Origin: PALSA-129 sp050014595
Lineage (GTDB): Bacteria > Acidobacteriota > Terriglobia > Bryobacterales > Bryobacteraceae
Direction of reading: 5' to 3'
DNA: 64,000 nucleotides
Assembly: GCA_050014595.1 (NCBI GenBank)
Contig: JBEKDA010000001.1
Location: 209,401-273,400 of the forward strand
Shown here: positions 41,569-49,120 of the stretch, in pieces
Numbering within the stretch: position 1 is the first letter of the stretch
How the letters are laid out: every line of letters begins with the position of its first letter
The notes under the pieces: generated by a model
Seen by the model: only the letters and a program-made list of their open reading frames with translations
The model's database searches: none
Told to the model about the DNA's origin: nothing
Position numbers and translations under genes: made by a program

Positions 41569-41826
41569 TTACTGGCCTTCGAGGTGGTCGAGTCGCTGCT
41601 CGTGGGCTTCGGCAATGTGGGCCAGTTGGTTGATGAACTGGCCGAGGTCGGCGAACCTGGCGGCAGTGTCGGCGAACCTGGCGGCGGTTTCGGCGGCGCG
41701 GGCGTCGGCCCTTTGTTCAAGGACGCGGTGCAGGGTGGTGAGCAGTTCCAGCGATTGCGCGAGTGCTTGGAGCCGTTCATCGATTGCAGGTTTTTTTGCC
41801 TTGCCGTTTTCCATGGGAGCGGGCAT
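41569..41826 (-). CDS. Small coiled-coil protein, paralogue of the gene at 23483
   Basis: The 85-aa product is one long amphipathic helix containing a tandem AARFADTAARFADLGQF. It ends FINQLAHIAEAHEQRLDHLE, nearly identical to the end of the protein at 23483-23758. It lies 27 bp upstream-side of araD's stop on the same strand... i.e. after the ara operon, so it might be cotranscribed as a last gene. Function unknown. Confidence 0.6.
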   Translation of the reverse strand: MPAPMENGKAKKPAIDERLQALAQSLELLTTLHRVLEQRADARAAETAARFADTAARFADLGQFINQLAHIAEAHEQRLDHLEGQ

Positions 41827-41853
41827 CCCCTTTCTTGAGTCTATCTCACTGGC

Positions 41854-42558
41854 CTACATTTTCGGTGGAAAGGCCTGCCCGTAGTAGGCCTTCGGCCCGT
41901 GCTTGCGAAAGTGGTGCTTGTCGCGCTGCGCCTGTGAGATCGGCTGCGCGTCGGGATTGATGGTCACCGTCATCCACGCCATCGCCGCCAGTTCTTCCAG
42001 GATCACGGCGATCTGCGCCGCGTCCATCACGGTCTTGCCCCAGGCGAACGGCGCATGGCCGTGCACCAGCACGCCGGGGCAGCCCAGCGGGTCGAGCCCT
42101 TGCAGCCGGTCGATGATGGCGACACCGGTGTTGGCTTCGTAGTCGCCCTCGATTTCCTCCGCGCTGAGCGGCCGCGTCAGCGGCACCGGGCCGTGGAAGT
42201 AGTCCGCGTGCGTGGTTCCGAAGCAGGGGATTTCGCGGCTGGCCTGCGCCCACGCGGTTGCGTGGCGCGAATGCGTATGCACCACGCCGCCGATCGAGGG
42301 AAACGCGCGGTAGAGCGCCACGTGCGTCGCCAGGTCGGAAGAGGGGCGCAGCTTGCCTTCCACGACGGTGCCCTCGAGATCCGTGATCACCATGTCGGCC
42401 GCTGTCATCTTGTCGTACGGCACGCCGCTCGGCTTGATGGCCACCAGGCCATGCTCGCGCGAAACACCGCTGGCGTTTCCGAACGTGTAAATCACCAGGC
42501 CACGCCGCACCAGTTCCAGGTTGGCTTCCAGGACCTCAGCTCGCAGCTTTTCCAGCAC
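41854..42558 (-). CDS. araD: L-ribulose-5-phosphate 4-epimerase
   Basis: The 234-aa product begins with a GTG preceded by GGAGGGAAGA and shows the class II aldolase/AraD set: YTFGNASGVSREHGLVAIKP, MTAADMVITDLEGTVVEGKL, RPSSDLATHVALYR, and VVHTHSRHATAWAQASREIP with the zinc histidines, later PGVLVHGHAPFAWGKT. It converts L-ribulose 5-phosphate to D-xylulose 5-phosphate in the cytoplasm. Its start overlaps the araB stop by 23 nt, so the two are coupled. It is the last enzyme of the minus-strand ara operon. Length is typical. Confidence 0.95.
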   Translation of the reverse strand: MLEKLRAEVLEANLELVRRGLVIYTFGNASGVSREHGLVAIKPSGVPYDKMTAADMVITDLEGTVVEGKLRPSSDLATHVALYRAFPSIGGVVHTHSRHATAWAQASREIPCFGTTHADYFHGPVPLTRPLSAEEIEGDYEANTGVAIIDRLQGLDPLGCPGVLVHGHAPFAWGKTVMDAAQIAVILEELAAMAWMTVTINPDAQPISQAQRDKHHFRKHGPKAYYGQAFPPKM

Positions 42559-44140
42559 TCTTCCCTCCGCGCGCCTGAGCCGCGATTCTGCGCAACTCTG
42601 GCAAGATCTCGCCGATCGCTACCGCGGGCGACTGGCGCTGGCCCAGCGAAAAATAAAGTTTGCGGTAAAGCGGATACAGTTCCCCATACACCGCGGCCTC
42701 GGCCGGCTGCGGCTCGACCGTCACATGCTTGGGGCACAGCGCCGCCTGGGCCTCTGCGATGGTCTTGAAAGTTCCGGCCGCCAGGAAAGCGAAGATCGCC
42801 GAGCCCAGGCTGGTGACGTCGCCGGCCGGCACCAGGATGGGCTTCGCCATCACGTTGGCGTACACCTGGTTGAGCACGTGGTTCTTTTGCGGGATGCCGC
42901 CGCCGTTGATGATGCGGCGGACCGGGACGCCGTTCTCTTCCATCCGTTCCAGAATCACGCGCGTGTGGAAGGCCGTGCCTTCGATGGCGGCGAACAGCTC
43001 GTCCTGCGCGGTGTGGGTCAGTCGCCAGCCCAGCGTGACGCCGCTCAATTCGGGATTCACCAGCACCGTGCGGTCGCCGTTGTCCCAGGTGAGACGCAGC
43101 AGGCCGGTTTCGCCGGCGGCGTAGTCTTCCAGGCCGCGCGAGAGTTCCGTGACGGTGCTTCCGGCGCGGCGCGCCACGGCTTCGAAAATATCGCCCGTGG
43201 CGGAGAGGCCGGCTTCAATGCCGGCGCGGCCCGGGTCAATCGAACCCTCTACCACGCCGCACACTCCGGGAATCAGGCTGGGCTCTTCACCCAGCGCCAT
43301 GATGCAGGTGGAAGTGCCCACCACGTTGACCACGTCGCCCAAGCCGACGCCCGCGCCGATCGCGTCCCAGTGCGCGTCAAACGCGCCCACCGGAATCGGG
43401 ATGCCGGCGCGCAGCCCCAGCTTTTCGGCCCATTCGGGAGAAAGGTGGCCGGCGATCTTGTCGGAGGTTTCATAACGGCCGGCCAGCTTGGCGCGTACGC
43501 CCGCGAGCAGCGGGTCGAGCGCCGTGAGAAAGTCTTCGGGCGGCAGTCCGCCCAGCGCCGTGTTCCACATCCACTTGTGCCCCATGGCGCAGGCGCTGCG
43601 CGGGACGGCCGCGGGGTCCCGGATGCCGCACAGCGTCGCCGCCACCATGTCGCAATGCTCCAGCGCGGTGGTGAACCGGGCGCGCTTTCCGGGGTTGTGG
43701 CGCAGCCAGTGCAGCAGCTTGGCCCAACCCCACTCGGAAGAATAAACGCCGCCGCACCAGTCGATCGCTTCCAGGTGGCGCGCGTGCGCCAGCGCCGTAA
43801 TTTCGGCGGCTTCCTTCCACGCGCGATGGTCGCACCACAGGTAGTAGTCGTCGATCGGTTCGAGGCGCGCGTCCACCGGGATGACGCTCGAACCGGTGGT
43901 ATCAAGAGCGATCGCTTCAATCGACTTTCCGTCGATTCCGGCGGCCTGGACCGAGCTGCGCATGGCCGCCGCCAGCGCCGTCATATGATCGGCGTGGCTT
44001 TGCGTGGCGTAATCCGGATCCTCTTTCTTGCGATGCAGGGGATACTCGCCGCCGCCCGCGCCCAACTTCCCCTTGGCGCTGTCGAAAATGGACACCCGTA
44101 CACTGAGGGTTCCGAAATCAACACCAGCTACGATACTCAT
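42536..44140 (-). CDS. araB: L-ribulokinase (FGGY family)
   Basis: The 534-aa product, with AAGGAAG 6 nt before the ATG, starts IVAGVDFGTLSVRVSIFDSA, the FGGY kinase phosphate loop. It also has IDDYYLWCDHRAWKEAAEIT, SEWGWAKLLHWLRHNP, PVGAFDAHWDAIGAGVGLGD, VNVVGTSTCIMALG and RIINGGGIPQKNHVLNQVYA, the AraB-type nucleotide-binding region. It phosphorylates L-ribulose with ATP. It overlaps araD downstream. Upstream, an 81-bp gap with a strong inverted repeat separates it from the isomerase gene, so its level may be set separately. Confidence 0.95.
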   Translation of the reverse strand: MSIVAGVDFGTLSVRVSIFDSAKGKLGAGGGEYPLHRKKEDPDYATQSHADHMTALAAAMRSSVQAAGIDGKSIEAIALDTTGSSVIPVDARLEPIDDYYLWCDHRAWKEAAEITALAHARHLEAIDWCGGVYSSEWGWAKLLHWLRHNPGKRARFTTALEHCDMVAATLCGIRDPAAVPRSACAMGHKWMWNTALGGLPPEDFLTALDPLLAGVRAKLAGRYETSDKIAGHLSPEWAEKLGLRAGIPIPVGAFDAHWDAIGAGVGLGDVVNVVGTSTCIMALGEEPSLIPGVCGVVEGSIDPGRAGIEAGLSATGDIFEAVARRAGSTVTELSRGLEDYAAGETGLLRLTWDNGDRTVLVNPELSGVTLGWRLTHTAQDELFAAIEGTAFHTRVILERMEENGVPVRRIINGGGIPQKNHVLNQVYANVMAKPILVPAGDVTSLGSAIFAFLAAGTFKTIAEAQAALCPKHVTVEPQPAEAAVYGELYPLYRKLYFSLGQRQSPAVAIGEILPELRRIAAQARGGKSAGKAAS

Positions 44141-44151
44141 AGATCTTCCTT

Positions 44152-44200
44152 GGAGTCAGAATTCAGAAGTCAGGATTCAGCAGCCCGGGATTCTGACTCC
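44152..44200. repeat. 11-bp perfect inverted repeat between isomerase gene and araB
   Basis: GGAGTCAGAAT (44152-44162) pairs with ATTCTGACTCC (44190-44200); the arm is continued by tandem TGACTCC units to about 44214. On the minus-strand transcript this would be a long hairpin in the 81-nt gap upstream of araB. It could protect or attenuate the mRNA. No U-run follows, so a classical terminator is not certain. Confidence 0.5.
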
Positions 44201-44221
44201 TGACTCCTGACTCCCTTCTTC

Positions 44222-45643
44222 CTAGCGGTGGCTGTGAATATCCCAACCCAGATACCGCGTAGTCGCTTCCCGCACCGACGACGCTACCGACGACAGGTTG
44301 GCGGCCACGTGATGCTCGAAGCCCCGCTCGCAAATGTATCGCAGCAGGCCCTGCAGGTTCTGGATGCGCACCACGCCGGCGCCGCCGAAGGTGTTCAGCG
44401 GATCGTCGGTGAACTCGCCCTCGCCCACATAACCGCGGATGGCGCCGTGGCTATCGTCGGTGGAGAATCGCGCGAAACTCATGGGACCCGGTTTCACCAG
44501 GCCCACGCATGTCCCGTAAGTGTTGTCGCGGCCTACCGTGCCGGCGATAATCTGCTGGAAGTCCATCTTCGCCGAGCGGAAGAAGTGCTTGGGCAGGTTG
44601 CTGCAATGGAAGCAGACGGCCTTGTCGGGATCGTCGCCGTAATTGTTGTTCCAATCCAGCAGCGCGCTGGGCGTTTCCGAAGCCAGTTGCAGCGCGTGCA
44701 TGCCGACCACGCCGCAAATATCCACTTCGCAGGCGCTCGACATCAGGTTCTCGCTCATCATGCTCATCACCGTGCAGGGCACCACGCCGAAGAATTCCTC
44801 CAGCGAAGTCCAGCATTGCACCGCGCTGATGGCCACTTCCGTCTGCGCCATCCACTGGTCGATCACGGCTCCCAGCTTGGCCATCTTCATCAGGGCCTCG
44901 GCCGGTACGGCGTCGGTGGAGACGTACTTCCTGATCGATTCCAGCTTGGCCTGCGCCGCGGCGTCCTGGTCCCCCATCTTGGCGATGCGCCCGAGAATCT
45001 CGGACAGATCGATGGGCTCGATCGAGATGCCGTTGTTCTCCAGGATCTTTTCGCTGTAACGGACCGTGTTGAAGGCCGCCGGCCGCGCGCCGATGGCGCC
45101 GATGCGCAGACGCCGCAGGCCCTTCACCACGCGGCAGACGGCGGCGAACCATGCCAGGTCTTTGGCGAACAGATCGGAACCCGGCGCTTCCGTATGGAGC
45201 GTGGTCAGCGAGTACGGAATGCGGTACTGCGTCAGGTTGTTGCACGCCGACATCTTGCCGCAGAAGCTGTCGCGCCGGTCCTTGATGGTCATCAGGCCGG
45301 GCGTGTCGGGCGTGGCCTGCACCAGCACCGGAACCGTCAGGTTGGCGGCGCGCAGCGTGTTGGCAATCGCGCGCTCGTCGCCGAAATTCGGCAGTGTAAT
45401 AACGATGCCGTCGATCTTATCGCTGTGTTTGCGGAATAACTCCGCCAGGCGGGAAGCCTCGGCGAGGCTCTCGACCGCTCCGTGCCCGGTTTCCTCCGGC
45501 CCAACGGCAACCACGTCGTGGCCGGCCTTCTCGATGGCTGCGATCATCTCGGTGCGCCCGCTCTGGGCCAGATGACCGGGAAAAAAACCGCGATTTCCGA
45601 CGATCAGGCCGAACGTCATCTTGCGCGGCTTGCTGTGGGGCAT
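44222..45643 (-). CDS. L-fucose/L-arabinose isomerase-like protein
   Basis: The 473-aa product starts at an ATG immediately after the TAA of the preceding gene, with GGAGGAA upstream. It opens MTFGLIVGNRGFFPGHLAQS and has a central IGAIGARPAAFNTVRYSEKI, then CWTSLEEFFGVVPCTVMSMM, SENLMSSACEVDICGVVGMH and a C-terminal SHGAIRGYVGEGEFTDDP. This is the L-fucose isomerase C-terminal-domain family, not the classical AraA family. Next to araB and araD, the inferred reaction is L-arabinose to L-ribulose, but activity on L-fucose or another aldose is possible. No conventional araA is in the window. Confidence 0.85.
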   Translation of the reverse strand: MPHSKPRKMTFGLIVGNRGFFPGHLAQSGRTEMIAAIEKAGHDVVAVGPEETGHGAVESLAEASRLAELFRKHSDKIDGIVITLPNFGDERAIANTLRAANLTVPVLVQATPDTPGLMTIKDRRDSFCGKMSACNNLTQYRIPYSLTTLHTEAPGSDLFAKDLAWFAAVCRVVKGLRRLRIGAIGARPAAFNTVRYSEKILENNGISIEPIDLSEILGRIAKMGDQDAAAQAKLESIRKYVSTDAVPAEALMKMAKLGAVIDQWMAQTEVAISAVQCWTSLEEFFGVVPCTVMSMMSENLMSSACEVDICGVVGMHALQLASETPSALLDWNNNYGDDPDKAVCFHCSNLPKHFFRSAKMDFQQIIAGTVGRDNTYGTCVGLVKPGPMSFARFSTDDSHGAIRGYVGEGEFTDDPLNTFGGAGVVRIQNLQGLLRYICERGFEHHVAANLSSVASSVREATTRYLGWDIHSHR

Positions 45644-45862
45644 TTAGTTATTCCTCCCTGGCCGAAACCTCACCGAATAGAAAAGCCCCATGGCGATCAG
45701 CAGACCGCCCCACCAGATTCCGGCGTGCAGTTCGGCCAGCCGCAGCGGGTGTTCCGGCGGAGACAGGAGTTCGTGAATGCCCGCGCCCAGGATCAGAATT
45801 CCGTAAGCCAGCAGCAGAATGCCGATAAAAAACCATATGGAGAGCATTCCAGGTCGATGCAT
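45644..45862 (-). CDS. Small two-helix membrane protein, possible symporter subunit
   Basis: The 72-aa product has AAGGA upstream of its ATG. Two membrane helices are visible: residues 8-30 (SIWFFIGILLLAYGILILGA) and 48-64 (GIWWGGLLIAMGLFYSV). It is wedged between the symporter gene (9 bp) and the isomerase gene (0 bp) in the ara operon. No family is recognised. Small two-helix partners are known for some sodium:solute symporters, so a subunit role is a reasonable inference. Confidence 0.65.
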   Translation of the reverse strand: MHRPGMLSIWFFIGILLLAYGILILGAGIHELLSPPEHPLRLAELHAGIWWGGLLIAMGLFYSVRFRPGRNN

Positions 45863-45871
45863 AATTCATCC

Positions 45872-47617
45872 TTACCAGAAAATAATTTGCAAAATTACAA
45901 ACACGCCCGATACCACGCCGGCCCAGAAAATCGGCCGCTGGTAGATTTTGAGATGGCCTTCCGACGGAATCTCGGTGCAGCCATAAACCAGGCCCGCCAA
46001 TTCCTTTTCGGGCGTCGGCCTGGTCATCAGACTGACGATCACGGTGACAACCGCGCAAATGATGCACGACCACAGCGCGCGGAACATGTTCTCGGCCATA
46101 TCCTTCGCGAACGGCGACAAGGCGATGTACCGAATCGCCGTGGGGTCCAGCTTCACCCAGGCCCACATGCTGATCGAGGAACCCGTCCCCGCCAGCAGGC
46201 CCCAGAATCCGCCGGCCGGCGTGGCCCGCTTCCACAACATGCCCAACAGAACCGTGGCGAACAGCGGCGCGATGAAGAAGCTGAAGAGGGCCTGCACGTA
46301 ATCCATGATGCTCTTGAACGACATCACCAGGTACGCCGTGCCGATCGAGACCAGCACGCCCAGAATCGTGCACCAGCGGCCCACGCTCACATAGTGCTGA
46401 TCGGTGGCTTCCTTGCGGAACACCGCTCGGTAGATATCGTAAGTCCACACCGTGGCAAACGCGCTGACATTGCCCGCCATGCCGGACATGAAGCCCGCGA
46501 TCAGGGCCGTGACTCCCAGCCCCAGCAGACCCGGTCCCAGGTAGCGCTGCATCATCAGGGGCAACACCTCGTTGTAGCTATGCAGACCCGTGGCCGCCGC
46601 CTGGCCTTCCGGCACCAGCATGTGAATTCCCGGCTTATCCAGCAACGCCAGGCCCAGCAACCCCGGCAGGATTACGATGAAGGGCACCGCCATCTTGAAA
46701 GCCGCGCCGATGATGGGCGCGAGTTTGGCCGAGCGCAGGTCCTTGGCGGAAATCACGCGCTGCACCACCAGAAAATCCGTGGTCCAGTAACCCATCGAGA
46801 TCACCGCGCCCAACCCGAACACGATGCCCACCCAGTGGATGCCCATGGGGTTGTCGGTGAACGAACCCAGCGTGCTCCACATGTGCGTGTAGTTCTGCGT
46901 GGGGAAGTTGCTGTGAATGCGCGCCACCATGCCGTTCCAGCCGCCCGCCTCGATCAGCCCGATGATGGAAACCAGCAGCGCGCCCAGCCAGATGAGCACG
47001 AACTGCAGCACTTCGTTAAAGATGGCGGAGAGCAACCCGCCCAGGCCCACGTACAGCGCCACGGTGATCGAAGAAACCCAGATGCTGAAATAAATGTCCC
47101 AGCCCAGAAACACCTTCAAAACCAGGGCCATCGAGTACATATTGATGCCGCTCATCAGCACCGTCATGAAGCCGAAGGAAACCGCCGAGAGCAGCCGCGA
47201 TGGTTCACCGAAGCGCAGCTTGAGATAGCCCGGCACCGAGTGAGTTTTTGAAATGTAATAGAACGGGATCATCACGATCGCCAGGAACAGCATGGCCGGG
47301 ACCGCGCCGATCCAATACCAGTGCGCTGCCAGGATGCCATATTGATAGGTGGCGCCCGCCCAGCCCATCAGTTCCAGCGAACCAAGGTTGGCCGCCAGAA
47401 AACTCAGGCCGGCGACCCACGCGGTCATTTCGCGGCCGGCCAGGAAGAAATCTTCGCCCGTCTTCGTGTACTTCTTCAGGTAGAAGCCGATGCCGAGCAC
47501 CGAGAAAAAATACAAAACAATGATGGCGAGATCGACTCCCGAAAGTGTCAGCAGATGCGACGGAGCGGCCTGCAAGAGGAGAGCTGGCGCAAAGGAACTA
47601 GCTGTAATCGCTTGCAC
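45872..47617 (-). CDS. Sodium:solute symporter (SSS family), probable L-arabinose importer
   Basis: The frame is open to an ATG at 47692, but a clear promoter lies inside that extension, so I place the start at the GTG 47617 (VQAITASSFAPALLLQ); this gives 581 aa. SSS features: DLAIIVLYFFSVLGIGFYLK, TGEDFFLAGREMTAWVAGLS, FLAANLGSLELMGWAGATYQ, NMYSMALVLKVFLGW and GLHSYNEVLPLMMQRYLGPG. About 14 membrane helices are readable. It is the first gene of the symporter-small membrane protein-isomerase-araB-araD operon, hence the inferred arabinose or arabinoside substrate. Sodium dependence is family knowledge. Confidence 0.88.
   Translation of the reverse strand: MQAITASSFAPALLLQAAPSHLLTLSGVDLAIIVLYFFSVLGIGFYLKKYTKTGEDFFLAGREMTAWVAGLSFLAANLGSLELMGWAGATYQYGILAAHWYWIGAVPAMLFLAIVMIPFYYISKTHSVPGYLKLRFGEPSRLLSAVSFGFMTVLMSGINMYSMALVLKVFLGWDIYFSIWVSSITVALYVGLGGLLSAIFNEVLQFVLIWLGALLVSIIGLIEAGGWNGMVARIHSNFPTQNYTHMWSTLGSFTDNPMGIHWVGIVFGLGAVISMGYWTTDFLVVQRVISAKDLRSAKLAPIIGAAFKMAVPFIVILPGLLGLALLDKPGIHMLVPEGQAAATGLHSYNEVLPLMMQRYLGPGLLGLGVTALIAGFMSGMAGNVSAFATVWTYDIYRAVFRKEATDQHYVSVGRWCTILGVLVSIGTAYLVMSFKSIMDYVQALFSFFIAPLFATVLLGMLWKRATPAGGFWGLLAGTGSSISMWAWVKLDPTAIRYIALSPFAKDMAENMFRALWSCIICAVVTVIVSLMTRPTPEKELAGLVYGCTEIPSEGHLKIYQRPIFWAGVVSGVFVILQIIFW
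47603..47616 (-). promoter_or_regulatory. Candidate LacI-type operator at the symporter start
   Basis: On the plus strand it reads TGTAATCGCTTGCA, a match to TGNNANCGCTNNCA. It begins about 7 nt downstream of the -10 box of the symporter promoter, a position where a bound repressor would block transcription start. Confidence 0.6.
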
Positions 47618-47623
47618 CTGCTT

Positions 47624-47652
47624 ATCGTAAGAACATGCTCGGTCAATGTCAA
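47624..47652 (-). promoter_or_regulatory. Symporter/ara operon promoter
   Basis: On the minus strand: TTGACA (47652-47647), a 17-nt spacer, then TACGAT (47629-47624). This is the strongest sigma70-like promoter seen in the window. The expected start point, 6-7 nt after the -10 box, coincides with the GTG at 47617, so the mRNA may have little or no leader. Confidence 0.65.
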
Positions 47653-47899
47653 GCACGGCGCGGCGCGCATGAAACGACGTGAGAAACGCCATTCCGTGAG
47701 AGAGTATTACAGCAGCTCAGTTTCTTCGACCGCTGCGAACATTTCGTCGCCCTGTGGCGCACGCACATGCGTGCCGCGTCGAAACTCGTGTCGACGTCTC
47801 GCGGCATCTCACATTGGTTGCGGCTATGCTGCTCTGTGGGGCAGTCCCCCTGGACTGCGCCGGCCCCCCTGCGCCGGCTCTTCATAATCCGTCGCCGCC

Positions 47900-48901
47900 C
47901 TACTTTCCCTGCGGCGCCGGCCCCGTCGAATCCCTCAGCACGAATTCCGGATCGATCACGATCTCCGCTTCGGCCACGGCCGATTTCCCGGCCTTCGACA
48001 TCAGCGATTCGCAGATGATGTGCCCGATCTGCTCGCGCGGGATGTGCACCGTGGTCAGCGCCGGATAGCAGAATTCCGACAGCTTCACGTTGTCGAAGCC
48101 GGTCACCGACACGTCCTGCGGCACGCGCAGTCCACGCTCGCGCAATTCGCGCAGCACGCCCACCGCGGTGATGTCGTTGACGCAGATGATGGCGGTAGGC
48201 TCATAACCGTTGGAGAGCAATTGGCGGGCCGCCTGGCGGCCGCCTTCCAACGTGTCGGCATCGGCGGCCGTGCGCACTTCGAGCGAAGGGATGCGCGCCA
48301 CCGCGTCCATCACCGCCTTCATGCGCTCGTTGATGGGGCCGAGAATGGCATGGTGCCCAATGAAACCGAGGCGGCGGTGGCCCAGACTGTAAAGGTAGTC
48401 CACCACCTTTTCGATGCCCCGCCGGTAATTCACGCGGATGTTGGTCACGTTGCCGCGTGGCGTGCCGACGTCATAGAAGACCACCGGGATTCGGGCGTCG
48501 TTGAGCTCGTCCATCAACTCCGGCGCCATTTCCGAAACGATCGCCGCCAGACCGGCCACCCGCCGCCCGATCATCAGACGCACACTGGTGACCAGTTGCT
48601 CGGGCCGGTAGTCCGTGTTGGCCATCATCACTTCATACCCGCGGGTGTGGGCGTCGCTCTCGATGGTCTTGTAAATGTCGAAAAAAAACGGGTTTTCCAT
48701 GTTGGAGGCGATCACACCAATCGTGCGGCTTTTGCCCCCCGCCAGGCTGCGGGCATGGAGATTCGGATGGTATTTCAGTTCCTCGATAGCTTTTACGACC
48801 CTGGCACGGGTCGTGCCTTTGACTACGCTTGCATTATTAAGCACCCGAGAGACCGTGGCGGTGGAAACCTTGGCCCGCCGTGCCACCTGTTCAAGATTCA
48901 T
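47900..48901 (-). CDS. LacI-family transcriptional regulator of the arabinoside locus
   Basis: The 333-aa product, with GAGG upstream of its ATG, opens MNLEQVARRAKVSTATVSRV, the LacI helix-turn-helix, followed by the hinge (YHPNLHARSLAGGKSRTIGV). The periplasmic-binding-like sensor domain shows IASNMENPFFFDIYKTIESD, YLYSLGHRRLGFIGHHAILG, ICVNDITAVGVLRELRERGL and VTGFDNVKLSEFCYPALTTV. It would release DNA on binding a sugar or sugar phosphate. It sits head to head with the TonB receptor gene and upstream of the symporter operon, and is the obvious candidate to bind the five 14-bp sites. The effector is unknown. Confidence 0.92.
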   Translation of the reverse strand: MNLEQVARRAKVSTATVSRVLNNASVVKGTTRARVVKAIEELKYHPNLHARSLAGGKSRTIGVIASNMENPFFFDIYKTIESDAHTRGYEVMMANTDYRPEQLVTSVRLMIGRRVAGLAAIVSEMAPELMDELNDARIPVVFYDVGTPRGNVTNIRVNYRRGIEKVVDYLYSLGHRRLGFIGHHAILGPINERMKAVMDAVARIPSLEVRTAADADTLEGGRQAARQLLSNGYEPTAIICVNDITAVGVLRELRERGLRVPQDVSVTGFDNVKLSEFCYPALTTVHIPREQIGHIICESLMSKAGKSAVAEAEIVIDPEFVLRDSTGPAPQGK

Positions 48902-48977
48902 GGCTATTGCCTCTATTGTACGCGGGTTAAATCCCTTTTGTGACCAACGAAGTTACAATTGACCCACAAATTAGCTC

Positions 48978-49006
48978 TTGACAGATTCGGTGACAGCGCT
49001 TACACT
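48978..49006 (+). promoter_or_regulatory. TonB receptor gene promoter with overlapping LacI-type operator
   Basis: TTGACA (48978-48983), a 17-nt spacer and TACACT (49001-49006) form a promoter. The operator candidate TGACAGCGCTTACA (48991-49004) overlaps the spacer and the -10 box. A 5' leader of about 105 nt would follow before the ATG at 49121. The lacI gene lies in the opposite direction, 90 bp away, so the same site could also affect lacI. Confidence 0.65.
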
Positions 49007-49120
49007 AACCCCAAACCCCCGTGTAGGGAAGTTCGTCCGCCGATTGCGGCGACGCTGGTTGCGTTTAGGGATCGTGGGAGTTTCTCATTTCGAATGTTTA
49101 AGTTAAGGGGTGCATAAATA

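Noticed and set aside
42521..44203. 560-aa plus-strand frame
   Set aside because: Antisense to araB and overlapping araD; no recognisable domain, while the minus strand shows complete FGGY kinase motifs.
44195..44214. Tandem GACTCCT units as a CRISPR or microsatellite
   Set aside because: Only three 7-bp units with no spacers, and they belong to one arm of a hairpin.
47653..47899. Possible small gene in the gap between lacI and the symporter
   Set aside because: Short frames on both strands have no ribosome-binding site or family signal; the stretch contains GC-rich hairpins near 47840-47880 and otherwise nothing I can support.
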